A stretch of DNA of 64,000 nucleotides from Nitrosomonas sp. (GTDB lineage: Bacteria > Pseudomonadota > Gammaproteobacteria > Burkholderiales > Nitrosomonadaceae). The notes below the pieces were generated by a model, which had not been told where the DNA came from, ran no database searches, and was given only the letters and a program-made list of their open reading frames with translations. Of the stretch, positions 10,790 through 21,423 are shown piece after piece. Location of the stretch: NCBI GenBank assembly GCA_016708955.1, contig JADJES010000005.1:1-64000 (forward strand). The letters run 5' to 3'. The translations under genes were made by a program, and so were the position numbers. The first letter of the stretch is position 1, and every line of letters begins with the position of its first letter.

Positions 10790-11939
10790 ATGTTGAGCGG
10801 TATCCAACTGACTTTGATGATGGGTTTCGGTAAACCGGAACCGGTTTCTTCCGACATTACCGATTGCCTGTTATCAACCAATGTGACGCAGGCGACCGAG
10901 GGAAAAAGCGGATTCCAATTGTCTTTTGCATTTGGCAAAGGATCAGGTGCCCGAAGAAAATTCGAAATGGGCTACTTCGATCCACCCAAACGCGTGGTAA
11001 TCATTGCGACGGTCAACGGCACACCGCATGTCCTGATGGATGGCGTGATTACCCGCCATGAAGTGACAGCCAGCAATGAGCCGGGACAGTCACGCTTGAA
11101 CGTCACCGGTGAAGATATATCGCGCATCATGGATCTGATTGATTTTAGCTGGATCATCAAGTATCCCGCTATGCTAGGAAGTAAAGTGAGGGTTAATATT
11201 GGCTAAGTATGTTCCATTAGGAGTGTTCCCTATTATAATTCCCAGTGTCAATATTGATATTCCACTACCAACTGAATATATCCCGAGCCACGTGGGAACC
11301 GATTTGCAATATCTCACCTACCTTGCTAACTGTGTAGGCTACGTGTTTTATATTGCCTCTGAACCACCTGCTGGATTTTCTATTCCACAGGGATTCCCAG
11401 GATATTCAGTTGCTTATTGGGGGCCCGAAGTGAAAAGAGGAAAACCGCAATCGGCCTTGATTGTCAATTCGGATGCAGCGAGCAATGTGGATTCGCTCAC
11501 ATTTTCATTTGATGGTTTTTCTAAGACTGTCCATTTGATTTTGATTGAAAATGATTTGCTACCGATCCCTATACCTATTCCGGTTCCAGATGTGAATCCG
11601 TTATCCCCGTTGCTGGGTTCGCGTTATCCTACTCCGCTACGCGTCTCACCATTGACAGGAATGGCTAAGTTTACATTCGCACAGGCTGCTATGGTCGGAC
11701 TTGCAAAAGCTGCACGGGCCGCAGAGGTTATTTCCGGCTCTGGAAACCTCAATGTGTTGCGCTACAATAACTTGCTTAAACCACGTAGATTGGTGGAAGT
11801 GAAAGGTGCGAGTTACCCACACGATGGTTTACATTTCGTGCGCAGTGTCACGCACATAATTAAACCCGGCGAATATAAACAGAGTTTTACTTTATCACGT
11901 AATGCTTTTATGCCATTTAGTAGCCCAGTGGCGGCATAA
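10790..11939 (+). CDS. VgrG-like spike hub protein (Pvc8/Afp8-like), frameshifted
   Basis: Hub of the central spike, related to phage late-control protein D and VgrG, about 380 residues. The first part has the usual start LSGIQLTLMMGFG, FQLSFAFGKGSG and VLMDGVITRHEVTASNEPGQ. The second part continues LILAKYVPLGVFPIIIPS, then VGYVFYIASEPPAG, ending HDGLHFVRSVTHIIKPGEY. The frame changes between about 11190 and 11198. Dropping one G of the GGG at 11190-11192 gives VRLILAKYV and one continuous protein. There is no long C-terminal needle, as expected when a separate PAAR-like tip gene exists (12305-12643). Confidence 0.87.
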
Positions 11940-11959
11940 AACAATAAGAGGAGGTGTTT

Positions 11960-12294
11960 ATGAGTAATCGTTCAACGATGGCAGGTCTCGGATATGTAGA
12001 ATCAATGAATGCAGAAGATGACGATGGACCACCCCCCTTGATACACCAACAGTGGCTAAGACAAGCGTACCTCTGGCACCGATTTGGGCAGTAGAAACGG
12101 TTGCGCAACATGCTCTGATTGTCAGTGATACGCCGGTGCTGCCCTGGTTGCCTCTTGGAGGCATACTAATGAGAAGCGGAACCTCATATATTGCTGTTGA
12201 GCCAACGGGCATTCGAATCTTTGGGACTCCAGTTGGTGTGATTGTCAACTCTATGGATGGTACTCCTACGAGTGCAGGTCTTCACGTACTTTGA
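11960..12294 (+). CDS. Small eCIS protein between spike hub and tip (one frameshift)
   Basis: A protein of about 111 residues of unknown family. It starts at an ATG behind a strong AGGAGG. The first frame (MSNRSTMAGLGYVESMNAED) ends early, while the next frame carries TVAKTSVPLAPIWAVETVAQ through VGVIVNSMDGTPTSAGLHVL. One more C in the six-C run at 12032-12037 joins them as GPPPLDTPTVAKTS. The C-terminal half is hydrophobic with VEPTGIRIFGTPVGV, looking like a small beta fold. Its position suggests a spike accessory. Confidence 0.6.
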
Positions 12295-12304
12295 GGAAAT
12301 TGCT

Positions 12305-12643
12305 ATGCCAGGTTTTGTATTAACCTTTGCAACTCAGGTGCTGTGTAGCCATGGCGGTTTAGGAACTCCACAACCGCCATCTTCGCGTGTATTTATAATG
12401 ACAATACCGGTCGTGACGTTGATGCATAATTATGTGGTCGCGGGTTGCGGATTCCCGGCAGCAACCTTAGGGGCACAGCCACCTTGTGTTTCTGGCAAAC
12501 TTACAATCGGCGCAACTCGGGTTCGTTCAATGGGCTTCCCACTTGCCTTGTTGCCGGATTCGGCTGCAAACTCAATGGGTTTGCCCAATGCAACGCCACT
12601 TATCGTGGCGCCTGCGGGCCTGATTAGGGCTAAAGGAATGTAA
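12305..12643 (+). CDS. PAAR-like spike tip protein (Pvc10-like)
   Basis: A 112-residue Cys/Gly-rich protein resembling the PAAR-like tip of eCIS spikes. It shows CSHGGLGTPQPPSSRV near the start, PVVTLMHNYVVAGCGFP, then PPCVSGKLTIGATRVRSMG and an ALLPDSA segment. Such proteins cap the needle and help pierce the target membrane. I take the ATG at 12305 behind GAGGAAATTG rather than any upstream start, because homology-like sequence begins there. It is intact and 9 bases before gp25. Confidence 0.78.
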   Translation: MPGFVLTFATQVLCSHGGLGTPQPPSSRVFIMTIPVVTLMHNYVVAGCGFPAATLGAQPPCVSGKLTIGATRVRSMGFPLALLPDSAANSMGLPNATPLIVAPAGLIRAKGM

Positions 12644-12652
12644 GGACAAATC

Positions 12653-13012
12653 ATGAACATCAACTTCCCCTACCGAATAGCCGCCGACGGACGTACCGCT
12701 ACCACGAACGATGCCGACCATGTGCGCGATATGATCGAGATGTTATTGTTCACCAATCCCGGTGAGCGGGTGATGCGGCCTGATTTTGGTACGGGATTGT
12801 TGCAGTACGTATTTGCATCGAATAGTCCGGAATTGGCAGCTACCCTGCAGGTAACGCTACAGGCTTCCCTGACGCGTTGGCTAGGTGATCTGATCGATTT
12901 AAAAGAAGCGGCAGTGGAAAGCATCGATGCAGAATTGCGAGTGACGTTGAGTTATGTGCTGCGCTCGACTGGGGCGGAGCATCAGGAAACTTTCACGAGG
13001 CCGGTGTCATGA
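12653..13012 (+). CDS. Baseplate wedge protein gp25 (Afp9/Pvc9-like)
   Basis: A 119-residue gp25-like baseplate protein, the part that starts sheath polymerisation. The family signature is clear: MIEMLLFTNPGERVMRPDFG, then GLLQYVFASNSPE. It starts behind AAGGACAAATC and its stop overlaps the start of the first baseplate-J-like gene by four bases. It is intact and one of the surest calls in the cluster. Confidence 0.93.
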   Translation: MNINFPYRIAADGRTATTNDADHVRDMIEMLLFTNPGERVMRPDFGTGLLQYVFASNSPELAATLQVTLQASLTRWLGDLIDLKEAAVESIDAELRVTLSYVLRSTGAEHQETFTRPVS

Positions 13013-15844
13013 ACAATACCAGTACTTTGTGTGCATCCAGCACCCCGGCGCATTGTGCTACGATTAAACGGCGAACTTTGATCCGGGACAATAATGCCAA
13101 GGCCTGCACTGAGAAATTAGCTGGTTTGGATTATGTGGAGGTCGATGCTTCCGGTACATCGCTGGTTATCCATTTCTTCGGTACGGTACCGGAAGGATTG
13201 TCCGCACAAAATGTTGTCATCGAAGGGGGCAGCGGCTACGCGACATCCAAGTACAAACCGCGCCATTTGTTCATCATGAAGACGGTGACACCTGTTTGCA
13301 TGTGACGATAAATAAACCCGGCGATTTCTCAACTTATTGTATTTGCCTGATTGAACCGGCTAAGACCTCAGTTCACTGTTTGGGAGATCAGATACCCGAA
13401 GTTGAACGAAAAATTCCTAAAGGCATTGATCCCCGTTATGCCTGTGCTTCCTTGCAGTTTCGCACGGATTGCCCTAGTACGGCGGACTGCAAACCACAGC
13501 CTTGCGCGCCGGAACAGGTATTCCAACCTCCATCGATCAATTATTTAGCGCGCGACTTTCAAAGTTTCCGGCAATTACTGCTCGATCGGATATTAGTTAC
13601 GATGCCGGAGTGGCGGGAGCGTCATATTCCGGACATTGGGATTACTGTGGTTGAGCTCATAGCTTATGTAGCTGACCAGTTGAGTTATAGCCTCGATGCG
13701 GTCGCAACGGAAGCCTATCTTTCTACCGCTCGCCTGAGAATTTCTGTGCGCCGCCATGCACGATTGGTGGATTATCGGATGCACGAAGGTTGTAATGCGC
13801 GGGCATGGGTTACGATTGCTTGCGATAGTGATCAAACATTTGATATTACCGACCTGGCTTTTGCTGTGCCGCCGGATAATGCGGTTGTGCGAACACCCGG
13901 TTTGGTTGATTGGAATTCGCTACAAAAATGCATCTGATGCAATCATTTTCGAAACGGTGGATATTTATGGCACCGGTAAAGTATCTATTATCGCGGTGCA
14001 CAGTGAAATTCATTTCTACACCTGGGGAGATACGGAGTGTTGTCTGCCTATCGGCTCGACAAGGGCTTCTCTTCTGAACGAACCTTTAGAAAGAAAGGCG
14101 AATCCTGAGAGAGTAAATGTGGAAGATTCTAATGTGGAATCAGACTCTGAATGCCAGCATAAGCCGGATGAACAAGAAAATTCTTATTCTCACGCTAAAG
14201 TTCAGGGATCAGCAAGCAAGCAAGCAGGTACCGAGACAAATTTGCCTGGAACGGTGTACGAACGTTAATTCTACCGTGCACGAGGGAAATTTCTTGCGAC
14301 TCAAAATAGGAGATGTTTTGATTTTGGAGGAAACGCGTGGGCCAAGAACAGGCGCAGCTGCCGATGCTGATCCGAGTAAACGTCATGTGGTACGGTTGAC
14401 GGGGGTTACTCCAACGCGCGACCCGCTTACTGGCAAGACCGTGCTGGAAATTGAGTGGGGGTATGAAGATGCTTTGCCTTTTACCTTGTGTTTATCATCA
14501 CGCACCGATGCGCCTGACTGCGAAATGTTTGAAACAGCCGTTGCACGTGGAAATGTGATACTGATTGATCAGGGGGTGACCATTGATGAAGATAGCGAAG
14601 AATGGGTGGTAGAGGCGGAGCCATTGTCAGGATGCTGCGGCTGCGAAGGTGCGGCCATCGATGTATCTTGGGTTGCCAGACCGTTTTCGATCACACTTTC
14701 CGAGACTCGGCTAACGCATGCGGAAGTGTTCGATCCAATCCGAGTCGAAATCCTGTCCGCTGCGATTTTGATTCAGCAAGATCCAAGAAAAGCGGTCGCC
14801 AGCGTCAGACTTGATGATGATCAGACGATTTCATCTTCCAAACCGGAGGAAACGGCCTCCGGTTCTGCCTCGTTAAATTGGCGAAATAAATGGGATTGGA
14901 TTTCCAAAGAGGATTTGCTTTCCAGCCTACCGGCCGATCGGCATTTTGTCGTGGAAATGGATGATGAAGGCATTGCACATTTACGTTTCGGTGATGATGA
15001 CTGCGGTTTGCAACCGGACCCTGGGCTGAATTTTCGGGCACGTTATCGAGTGGGGAACGGGACGATCGGCAACGTGGGTCGTGAGGCCATCGTATGGGTT
15101 TCCCGCAGGAGCGGGTTGCTTTCCGGTATCCAGTTGTATCCACGCAATCCATTGCCTGCCAGTGGCGGTACAAGTCCAGAACCAGTTTCTCACGTCAAAC
15201 TCTATGCACCGCATGCCTATTCCAGAATTTTGGAAAGGGCCGTGGCAGCATCCGATTACGCGGAACTGGCCGGACGGGATGCGCATATTGATAGTTCCTA
15301 TGCGGAATTGGCTTGGACCGGCAGTTGGTACGAAGCCGATGTCGCCTTGGATCCATTTGCCAAAGCAAAATGGGATGCAACTTTAACCAAAGACATAGAA
15401 CAGCAACTTGAACGTGCCCGACGGATTGGGCATGATCTGAGAATCGTGCCTGCACGCAAAGTGCCATTAGCCATTGGTTTGCAAGTGTGTGTTGCAGCGA
15501 ATTATTCACGCAGTGATGTTGAGCGGGCCATTCGGGAAGTATTGTCGAATCGCCGTCTGGCAGATGGTACCTTAGGTTTTTTCCACCCGGACCAGTTGGA
15601 ATTTGATACTGACATCAAGGCTTCACGCATTGTTAAAGCAGTTCAGAATCTCGAGGGTGTGCTACATGTCGAAATCAATGAATTCAGACGACAGGATATT
15701 GCACCTAATAAACCAAGTTCTTCCGAAAGTTCATTGGCTAATAACTTCATAATCATTCAGCGGGGTGAATTTGCGCAGCTGGATAATAACCAGAATTTTC
15801 CAGAAAATGGAACATTAACTATTGATATCAGAGGCGGATTATGA
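13009..15844 (+). CDS. Baseplate assembly protein 1 (gp6/J-like, Pvc11-like), three frameshifts
   Basis: Large baseplate wedge protein of about 945 residues, read in four frame segments. Segment 1 ends near 13229, where one more G in the five-G run turns the frame to QRLRDIQVQTAPF. Segment 2 holds the typical INYLARDFQSFRQLLLDRI, DIGITVVELIAYVADQLSY and YLSTARLRISVRRHARLVDY. It shifts at the five-A run 13924-13928 to NASDAIIFETVDIYG. Segment 3 shifts at TT near 14266 to NSTVHEGNFLRLKIGDVLIL. The last segment is open to 15844 with LRFGDDDCGLQPDPG and PLAIGLQVCVAANYSRSDVE. All shifts are one base without nonsense changes. It overlaps the next gene by four bases. Confidence 0.87.
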
Positions 15845-18800
15845 GTTGCGAATGCGATTGTGCCAGCTGCACAGATTTTTGTGACTGCCAGCGTTGCTCG
15901 AAACCGGAAAATGATCTGTTGACCTCGCCGGAAAATCGCCCTGGGCTTGACGCAATCCAGGCGCGTATCGGCGACTACGGAGCATTCTTTAGCGACGCGA
16001 AACGCAGACTTTCCTCTAAAGAATCGCCGAATCTGCAGACTCTAGGTACCCGTGATCCGACCGATCCAACAATTGCCTTGCTTGATGCCTGGTCCGTCAC
16101 AGCGGATGTGCTGACTTTTACCGTGAGCGTATTACGCAAGAAGCCTATCTTCGAACGGCAACCGACGAAACTTCATTGCGTGAACTGGCCAATCTGGTCG
16201 GTTTTAAACCGCGGCCTGGTATTGCGGCAACTACTCACTTGGCTTATTTGCTGGATCCATCGGCTAAGCCTGTTGAAATTAAACCGGGAGCCAAAGCACA
16301 AACGGTGCCTCTGCCAGATGAGAAAATGCAAACATTCGAAACGGATGAAAAGTTGTATGCAAGAGCAGAATGGAGCCAGATGAAACCGCGGCAAAGTCGC
16401 CTAACCAATATTGATATGTTCAACGCATTGACCAGATCTACTATTCGGTTAGCTGGTACTTCAGTTTTCGTTAGGCCGGGTGAGCGAGTATTGTTTGTGT
16501 TTAGTATGAAACTTGGGGATCAGGTAGTCAGGGAAGTTTTGTCGGCAAACATCAATATTGAATTGGGTTTTGTAGAGCTAACGCTAAAGCCGAGAGATGG
16601 ATTGGCGCAAGCGTTATTAGAAGATGAAAAACTTTTGGAAGATCTACACAAAACACGTGACGAAATTACGAATAAGCCGAAGATAGAAGGAATATCCTCC
16701 TTCTTGCACTCAAGGATAAGAAAACAACTGCTTACAGTATTGAGTTCCTACTTCCTAGGAACGGATGCAACCGGGACATTGTCTTTATTGGAAAATAGTG
16801 ATGAAGTTACCATTTTCTCGGATGAAAGAAACAATCCATTTGGAAAAGAAATTACAGAATTAATTAGAATTTTCACAGGAATAGTTAAACCTAGACTTCC
16901 TGAGCCTCAGAAACTTAACTCTACAACTGTAGATAAAATCTTTAACGAAATCCACACATCAGCAAAACGAGAATTGAGTTCAAGTGGTATTGTTTCACAA
17001 AAGACTAATGACGGGCTCGAGTCAAATGGCGTTGTGCGCATTGAGTTAGCGCAAGCCATGATGCCGGTTTTTCAAGAGCCGTTAAATCCTGCTTTAAGGG
17101 AAATGCAACCAGACTCCACAACACAAGATCCTATGACTGCTGTTTCCTCAGTTTATTTGCTCCGGGCAGTAGTGAGTCCGTTTGGCACAGTGGCGCCAAA
17201 GATAATGTCAAATGTCTCTAAAACATATGTAGAAAAGGAATGGATTCTCGATTTCGCCGATAAACAAGGGCCAGCGTATCTGGAAACAGTTGTTGATGCC
17301 ATTACTCCCGATAGCTTTGCTATCGTTCAGACACCTCTTCCGATCACAAAAGACCAAGGATTTTCCGGAACCCCGAGCAAAATTGGCGATCTGCGTCTAT
17401 TAAGTTTTGTACTTGTTCGATCGACTCAAATTGTCGCGAGGAACTCATACAATCTCTCCTCGAAGGTAACCAAGCTGGAACTTGCAGATGCTGACAGTAG
17501 AGATCCTCTTAAAGTTTCTGAACTGAATTTGATCTTATTACCATCACCCTGAAGGAGAAAAATGATGGCTTCCACATTTTCTGAGAATTGGAATACGCAT
17601 TTGAATTTTTCCGCAATAGCTTATATTTCGTACAAAGTGAATTGGTAGAACTCGCACCTGACGACATTCCAGAAGATGTATTTGAGAATGAAATTTATCT
17701 CGATAAGTATTATGACGGGTTGGAAGTGGGGCGCTGGGTGATCGTGGCTGGAGAAAGAACCGACATACGGGACGCGAACGGTTCTTCCTTGCCAGGCGTG
17801 CATCATGCGGAATTGCGAACGATAAGCGGGGTTAAGAACATTCCCTACCCCAATAGTTCAGGCGATACATTTCATACCGTTCTGTCTCTGGATAAGCCGC
17901 TCGCACATTCGTACAAACGTTCCACTGTCATAATTTATGGCAATGTCGTGGAAGCTTCTCATGGCGAAACGGTGCCCACCGAAGTTTTGGGTTCCGGAAA
18001 TGCCGCCGTGACGTTACCGCGATTCCAATTGAGGCGTTCGCCGCTTACTTACGTCAGCGCTCCCACGACCAGCGGAGTTCAGAGTACGGAAACTATCCGG
18101 GTAAATAGTCTTCGCTATCAGCGTGTCGATTCCTTGCTCGACGCAAACGATAATGATCGCGTATATGAGTTGATTGATGATGCCACCGGCATTGCTACGC
18201 TGACTTTCGGTTCTCCGTTACCCACAGGGCAGGAGAATATCCGTGCTTCTTACCGGGTAGGGATTGGTAGTGAGGGGAATGTCAAAGCTGAACAAATTAG
18301 TTTGCTAGCCGACAGACCGCTGGGGGTGCAAGGGGTAATAAATCCTATAAAAGCGAGTGGCGGAGCCGATCACGACGGGGTAGAACGTATCCGCCGCAAT
18401 ATCCCTTTAGTTACGAGAGCTTTAGGGCCAAGTTCCCGGTTAGTATCGGTGTCTGATTATGCCTCTTTTGCTTTGCGCTTCGCCGGCATCGGTCATGCCG
18501 ATGCTCGAAAGCTGGCTGGGGGTTGGGTGCACGTCACAGTCGCCGGTGTTGACGATATTCCATTAGATGAACAAGGCGATTTGCTGACCAATCTGCGGAA
18601 TGCTTACCGGGAGTTTGGCGACCCTGCTTTGCAAGTCGCAATTAGCGTAAGAGAACTAAAGGCATTGATCATTCAAGCGAGAGTTGTTGTCGATCCGGAT
18701 ACTGATCATGATACCGTCAAGGATATCATGGACAGGCTGCGTGTTAGCTTGAAGGAAAGATTTTCCTTCGAACGTAGTGCGCTTGGAAAGCCCGTTTTCT

Positions 18801-19117
18801 TGTCCGAGGTGACTACGGTCATGCAGAGCGTATCGGGTGTTGACTGGGTTGATGTCGATGTATTCGGTGGAATTTCTGAGAACGAGCTGTTGGACGAAGA
18901 CGAGCTTGAGATTGCGCTTAATAAAATGGCGATGGGTGATTTAGGACCTCAATCGCAAGTTTCCTGCGCCACAGGAGCAGCAGGCCAGGATGATCCTATC
19001 CGCAAGAAATTATGGGAAAAGACACATGGCATTGTTCCCCGGTTTCTTCCGGCGCAGCTTGCCTATATTGTTCCGCAAGTACCCAGGACACTTGCACTTA
19101 ACCTTAGTAAGCAATAA
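15841..19117 (+). CDS. Baseplate assembly protein 2 (Pvc12-like), several frameshifts
   Basis: Second large wedge protein, about 1,090 residues. It opens with a Cys-rich head (CECDCASC, CDCQRC), then PGLDAIQARIGDYGAFF. One extra T in the TTTT at 16116-16119 restores FYRERITQEAYLRTATDETS and the conserved LRELANLVGFKPRPGIAA. This runs to 17552. Between about 17525 and 17610 the frame changes two or three times (FDLITITLKEKNDGF, then NWNTHLN, then FFRNSLYFVQSELVEL). From there to 19117 it is open, with LYDGLEVGRW-type and RASYRVGIGSEGNV segments, SVSDYASFALRFAGIG and DRLRVSLKERF. It is followed by an AAGGAGG ribosome site for the next gene. Confidence 0.85.
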
Positions 19118-19125
19118 GGAGGCCC

Positions 19126-21414
19126 ATGTACGAAGAACAAGACGCGCTCTACCGCCTACTTCCAGCCTATCTACGTTCTCAAGATAATGCTGGCAATGGG
19201 CCTCTTAAAGAGCTGCTGGCGATCATTGGGCGTCATGCCCAATTGGTCGAGCAGGATGTAACCCAGCGTATGTATAACGATTGGTTCATCGAAACTTGCC
19301 AGGATTGGGTTGTGCCCTATATCGGCGATCTTTTGGCGTACGAGCGTATGCCGTCTCCTGCAGGCAATAACCGAACCCAAAGCGGTAGACGGCTAGCAAA
19401 AGTACTCTCCCCTCGTCGTGAAATCGGTAACTTGATTCCCTATCGGCGCCGCAAAGGTACCTTGTGGTTGCTGGAAGAGCTGGCCCGGGATGTCGCTGGT
19501 TGGCCTGCTCATGCAGTTGAGTTCTATCGTTTGCTCTCGCGCACTGAGCATCTGGACCATCCCCAGCCTAATCGGTTAGCTACTGCAAACATACGGGATT
19601 CGAGAAAGCTGGAATTGGAGGGGACACCCTTCGATACGTTATGTCACACCGTTGATGTTCATTGCATCAATAGCGATAAATCTTCTGGACGATATAACAT
19701 TCCTAATGTAGGGCTTTTCGTATTTCGTACAAAACGATATCCGGTTACAAAAACCTCTGCGTATGCTCGTGAGGATATTGGGCCGCATTGTTTTACCTTC
19801 TCCATATTGGGGAATGATATGCCTCTTTTTCAGTTGCAGGTAATGGAAAGTGAGCGAACCAGTTTGGCTAATGAAACCAATTTTCCTTTGCCTATCCGCC
19901 GGCGAGCTCTTGAGGATCATTCTGAAAAGAATGTTTTTGCGAGCGAAGTGCTATATGGTGAAGAAAAAAGTTTCGTCATCTATGCACCCCATTGGCCTAA
20001 AAATGGCTTGGGAGTAGGAAATGGACAGCCATTACCTATTGACGCAAAACATGTTATACCCGCTGATCTTTCTAAATGGGCTTACCAGGTACCCAAAGAC
20101 CACGTAGCAGTTGATCCTGTTCTTGGCCGCATTCAATTCCCAAAAGGGCAAATACCTAGAAATGGCGTTTTGGTTTCCTATGGATATGGTTTTCTGGCTG
20201 ATATTGGCGGAGGCGAATATGACCGATCTCCTTTGCCGCTTCCTGCTGAAAAGAATCGTTTTCGAATTAACCCCAATCTGGATTCTGATTTGCCTGAGAA
20301 GCGCTGGTTTAAGACAATTGATTCCGCGTATCAATTTTGGCGAACTACTCTTCCAGCCGACGAGAGTTCCCTGGAAGATAAACTGAAAGCCTGGCGGCCT
20401 GCATTAGTGATTGAACTCACAACGAGCGGGGTTTACAAAGGAAAAATTGAAATTGAGCTCAAACAAAGTGAGCTGGTTTGTTTAGTGGCAAGTAACGGAA
20501 CACGCCCGGTCATCTGGTTATCTGATGAAAATGCAGGCGGCTCAGACTCAATTTCGATTCGAGGGAAAAAGGGTGCACGTGTCATTTTTGATGGAATTTT
20601 AATAGCTGGGCGTGGAGTGGATGTGATCGGAAATGAAGTTTCGTTGGATGAGAAACCACAAAATGATGGGGATTTGTGTGAGGTGATGTTTCGCCATTCT
20701 ACGCTTGTGCCAGGTTGGAGTTTGCACTCTGACTGTGAGCCACATCGATCAGCTGAGCCGAGCATATTGATAGAAAATACCGCCGCGAGAATTCGTGTTG
20801 AGTCGAGTATCATCGGGGCTGTTCATGTTAATATCGATCCGATGCTTTTCGATCCTATTCAAATCGTTGTGTGCGATAGTGTTATTGATGCTACTTCGGA
20901 CAAAAGTATAGCGATTGGCGGTAGCGATTCCGAAGTTGCTTATGCTGAGTTGCGGATTGTACGAAGCACCATCGTTGGCGAAGTTCTTACGCATACAATT
21001 ATTCTGGCGGAAAATAGCTTGTTTACTGCTCAAGTGCAAGTGGCCAGAAAGCAGTTGGGTTGTATTCGCTATTGTTATGTTCCTGTCAACTCAAGAACTC
21101 CACGCCGGTATCGGTGCCAGCCTGATGAAGTGCTATCAAGCCGTGAAAAGCAATCGATAACTCTTTCTGTGTTGGAGAAAGAGCATCTGTTGCAAACCAT
21201 TTCACCTTCCTTTGAAAGTACCCGCTACGGCAATTCAAATTATCTACGACTATCACCTTGTGCCGCCACAGAAATCAAGCAGGGGGCCGACGATAAGTCA
21301 GAAATGGGTGTTTATCATGATCTATTCGAACCCCAACGTTTTGCGCTACTGACACGTCGGCTTGAAGAGTTTGTGCCAGCTAATACAGACAGTACTGTAA
21401 TTTTTTCTTCTTGA
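19126..21414 (+). CDS. Phage tail protein I-like baseplate protein
   Basis: A 762-residue intact protein. The N-terminus has the tail protein I style start YRLLPAYLRSQDNAG, VTQRMYNDWFIETCQDWVVP, YIGDLLAYERM and the RRKGTLWLLEELARDVAGWP block. The middle is long and unusual, and the last third (about residues 450-640) is beta-rich with SIRGKKGARVIFDGILIAGR and ILIENTAARIRVESSI, suggesting a beta-helix. In eCIS these proteins sit at the baseplate periphery and may carry target-recognition parts. The start follows an excellent AAGGAGG. It is ten bases before the DUF6519 gene. Confidence 0.78.
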   Translation: MYEEQDALYRLLPAYLRSQDNAGNGPLKELLAIIGRHAQLVEQDVTQRMYNDWFIETCQDWVVPYIGDLLAYERMPSPAGNNRTQSGRRLAKVLSPRREIGNLIPYRRRKGTLWLLEELARDVAGWPAHAVEFYRLLSRTEHLDHPQPNRLATANIRDSRKLELEGTPFDTLCHTVDVHCINSDKSSGRYNIPNVGLFVFRTKRYPVTKTSAYAREDIGPHCFTFSILGNDMPLFQLQVMESERTSLANETNFPLPIRRRALEDHSEKNVFASEVLYGEEKSFVIYAPHWPKNGLGVGNGQPLPIDAKHVIPADLSKWAYQVPKDHVAVDPVLGRIQFPKGQIPRNGVLVSYGYGFLADIGGGEYDRSPLPLPAEKNRFRINPNLDSDLPEKRWFKTIDSAYQFWRTTLPADESSLEDKLKAWRPALVIELTTSGVYKGKIEIELKQSELVCLVASNGTRPVIWLSDENAGGSDSISIRGKKGARVIFDGILIAGRGVDVIGNEVSLDEKPQNDGDLCEVMFRHSTLVPGWSLHSDCEPHRSAEPSILIENTAARIRVESSIIGAVHVNIDPMLFDPIQIVVCDSVIDATSDKSIAIGGSDSEVAYAELRIVRSTIVGEVLTHTIILAENSLFTAQVQVARKQLGCIRYCYVPVNSRTPRRYRCQPDEVLSSREKQSITLSVLEKEHLLQTISPSFESTRYGNSNYLRLSPCAATEIKQGADDKSEMGVYHDLFEPQRFALLTRRLEEFVPANTDSTVIFSS

Positions 21415-21423
21415 GGAGAGCCC

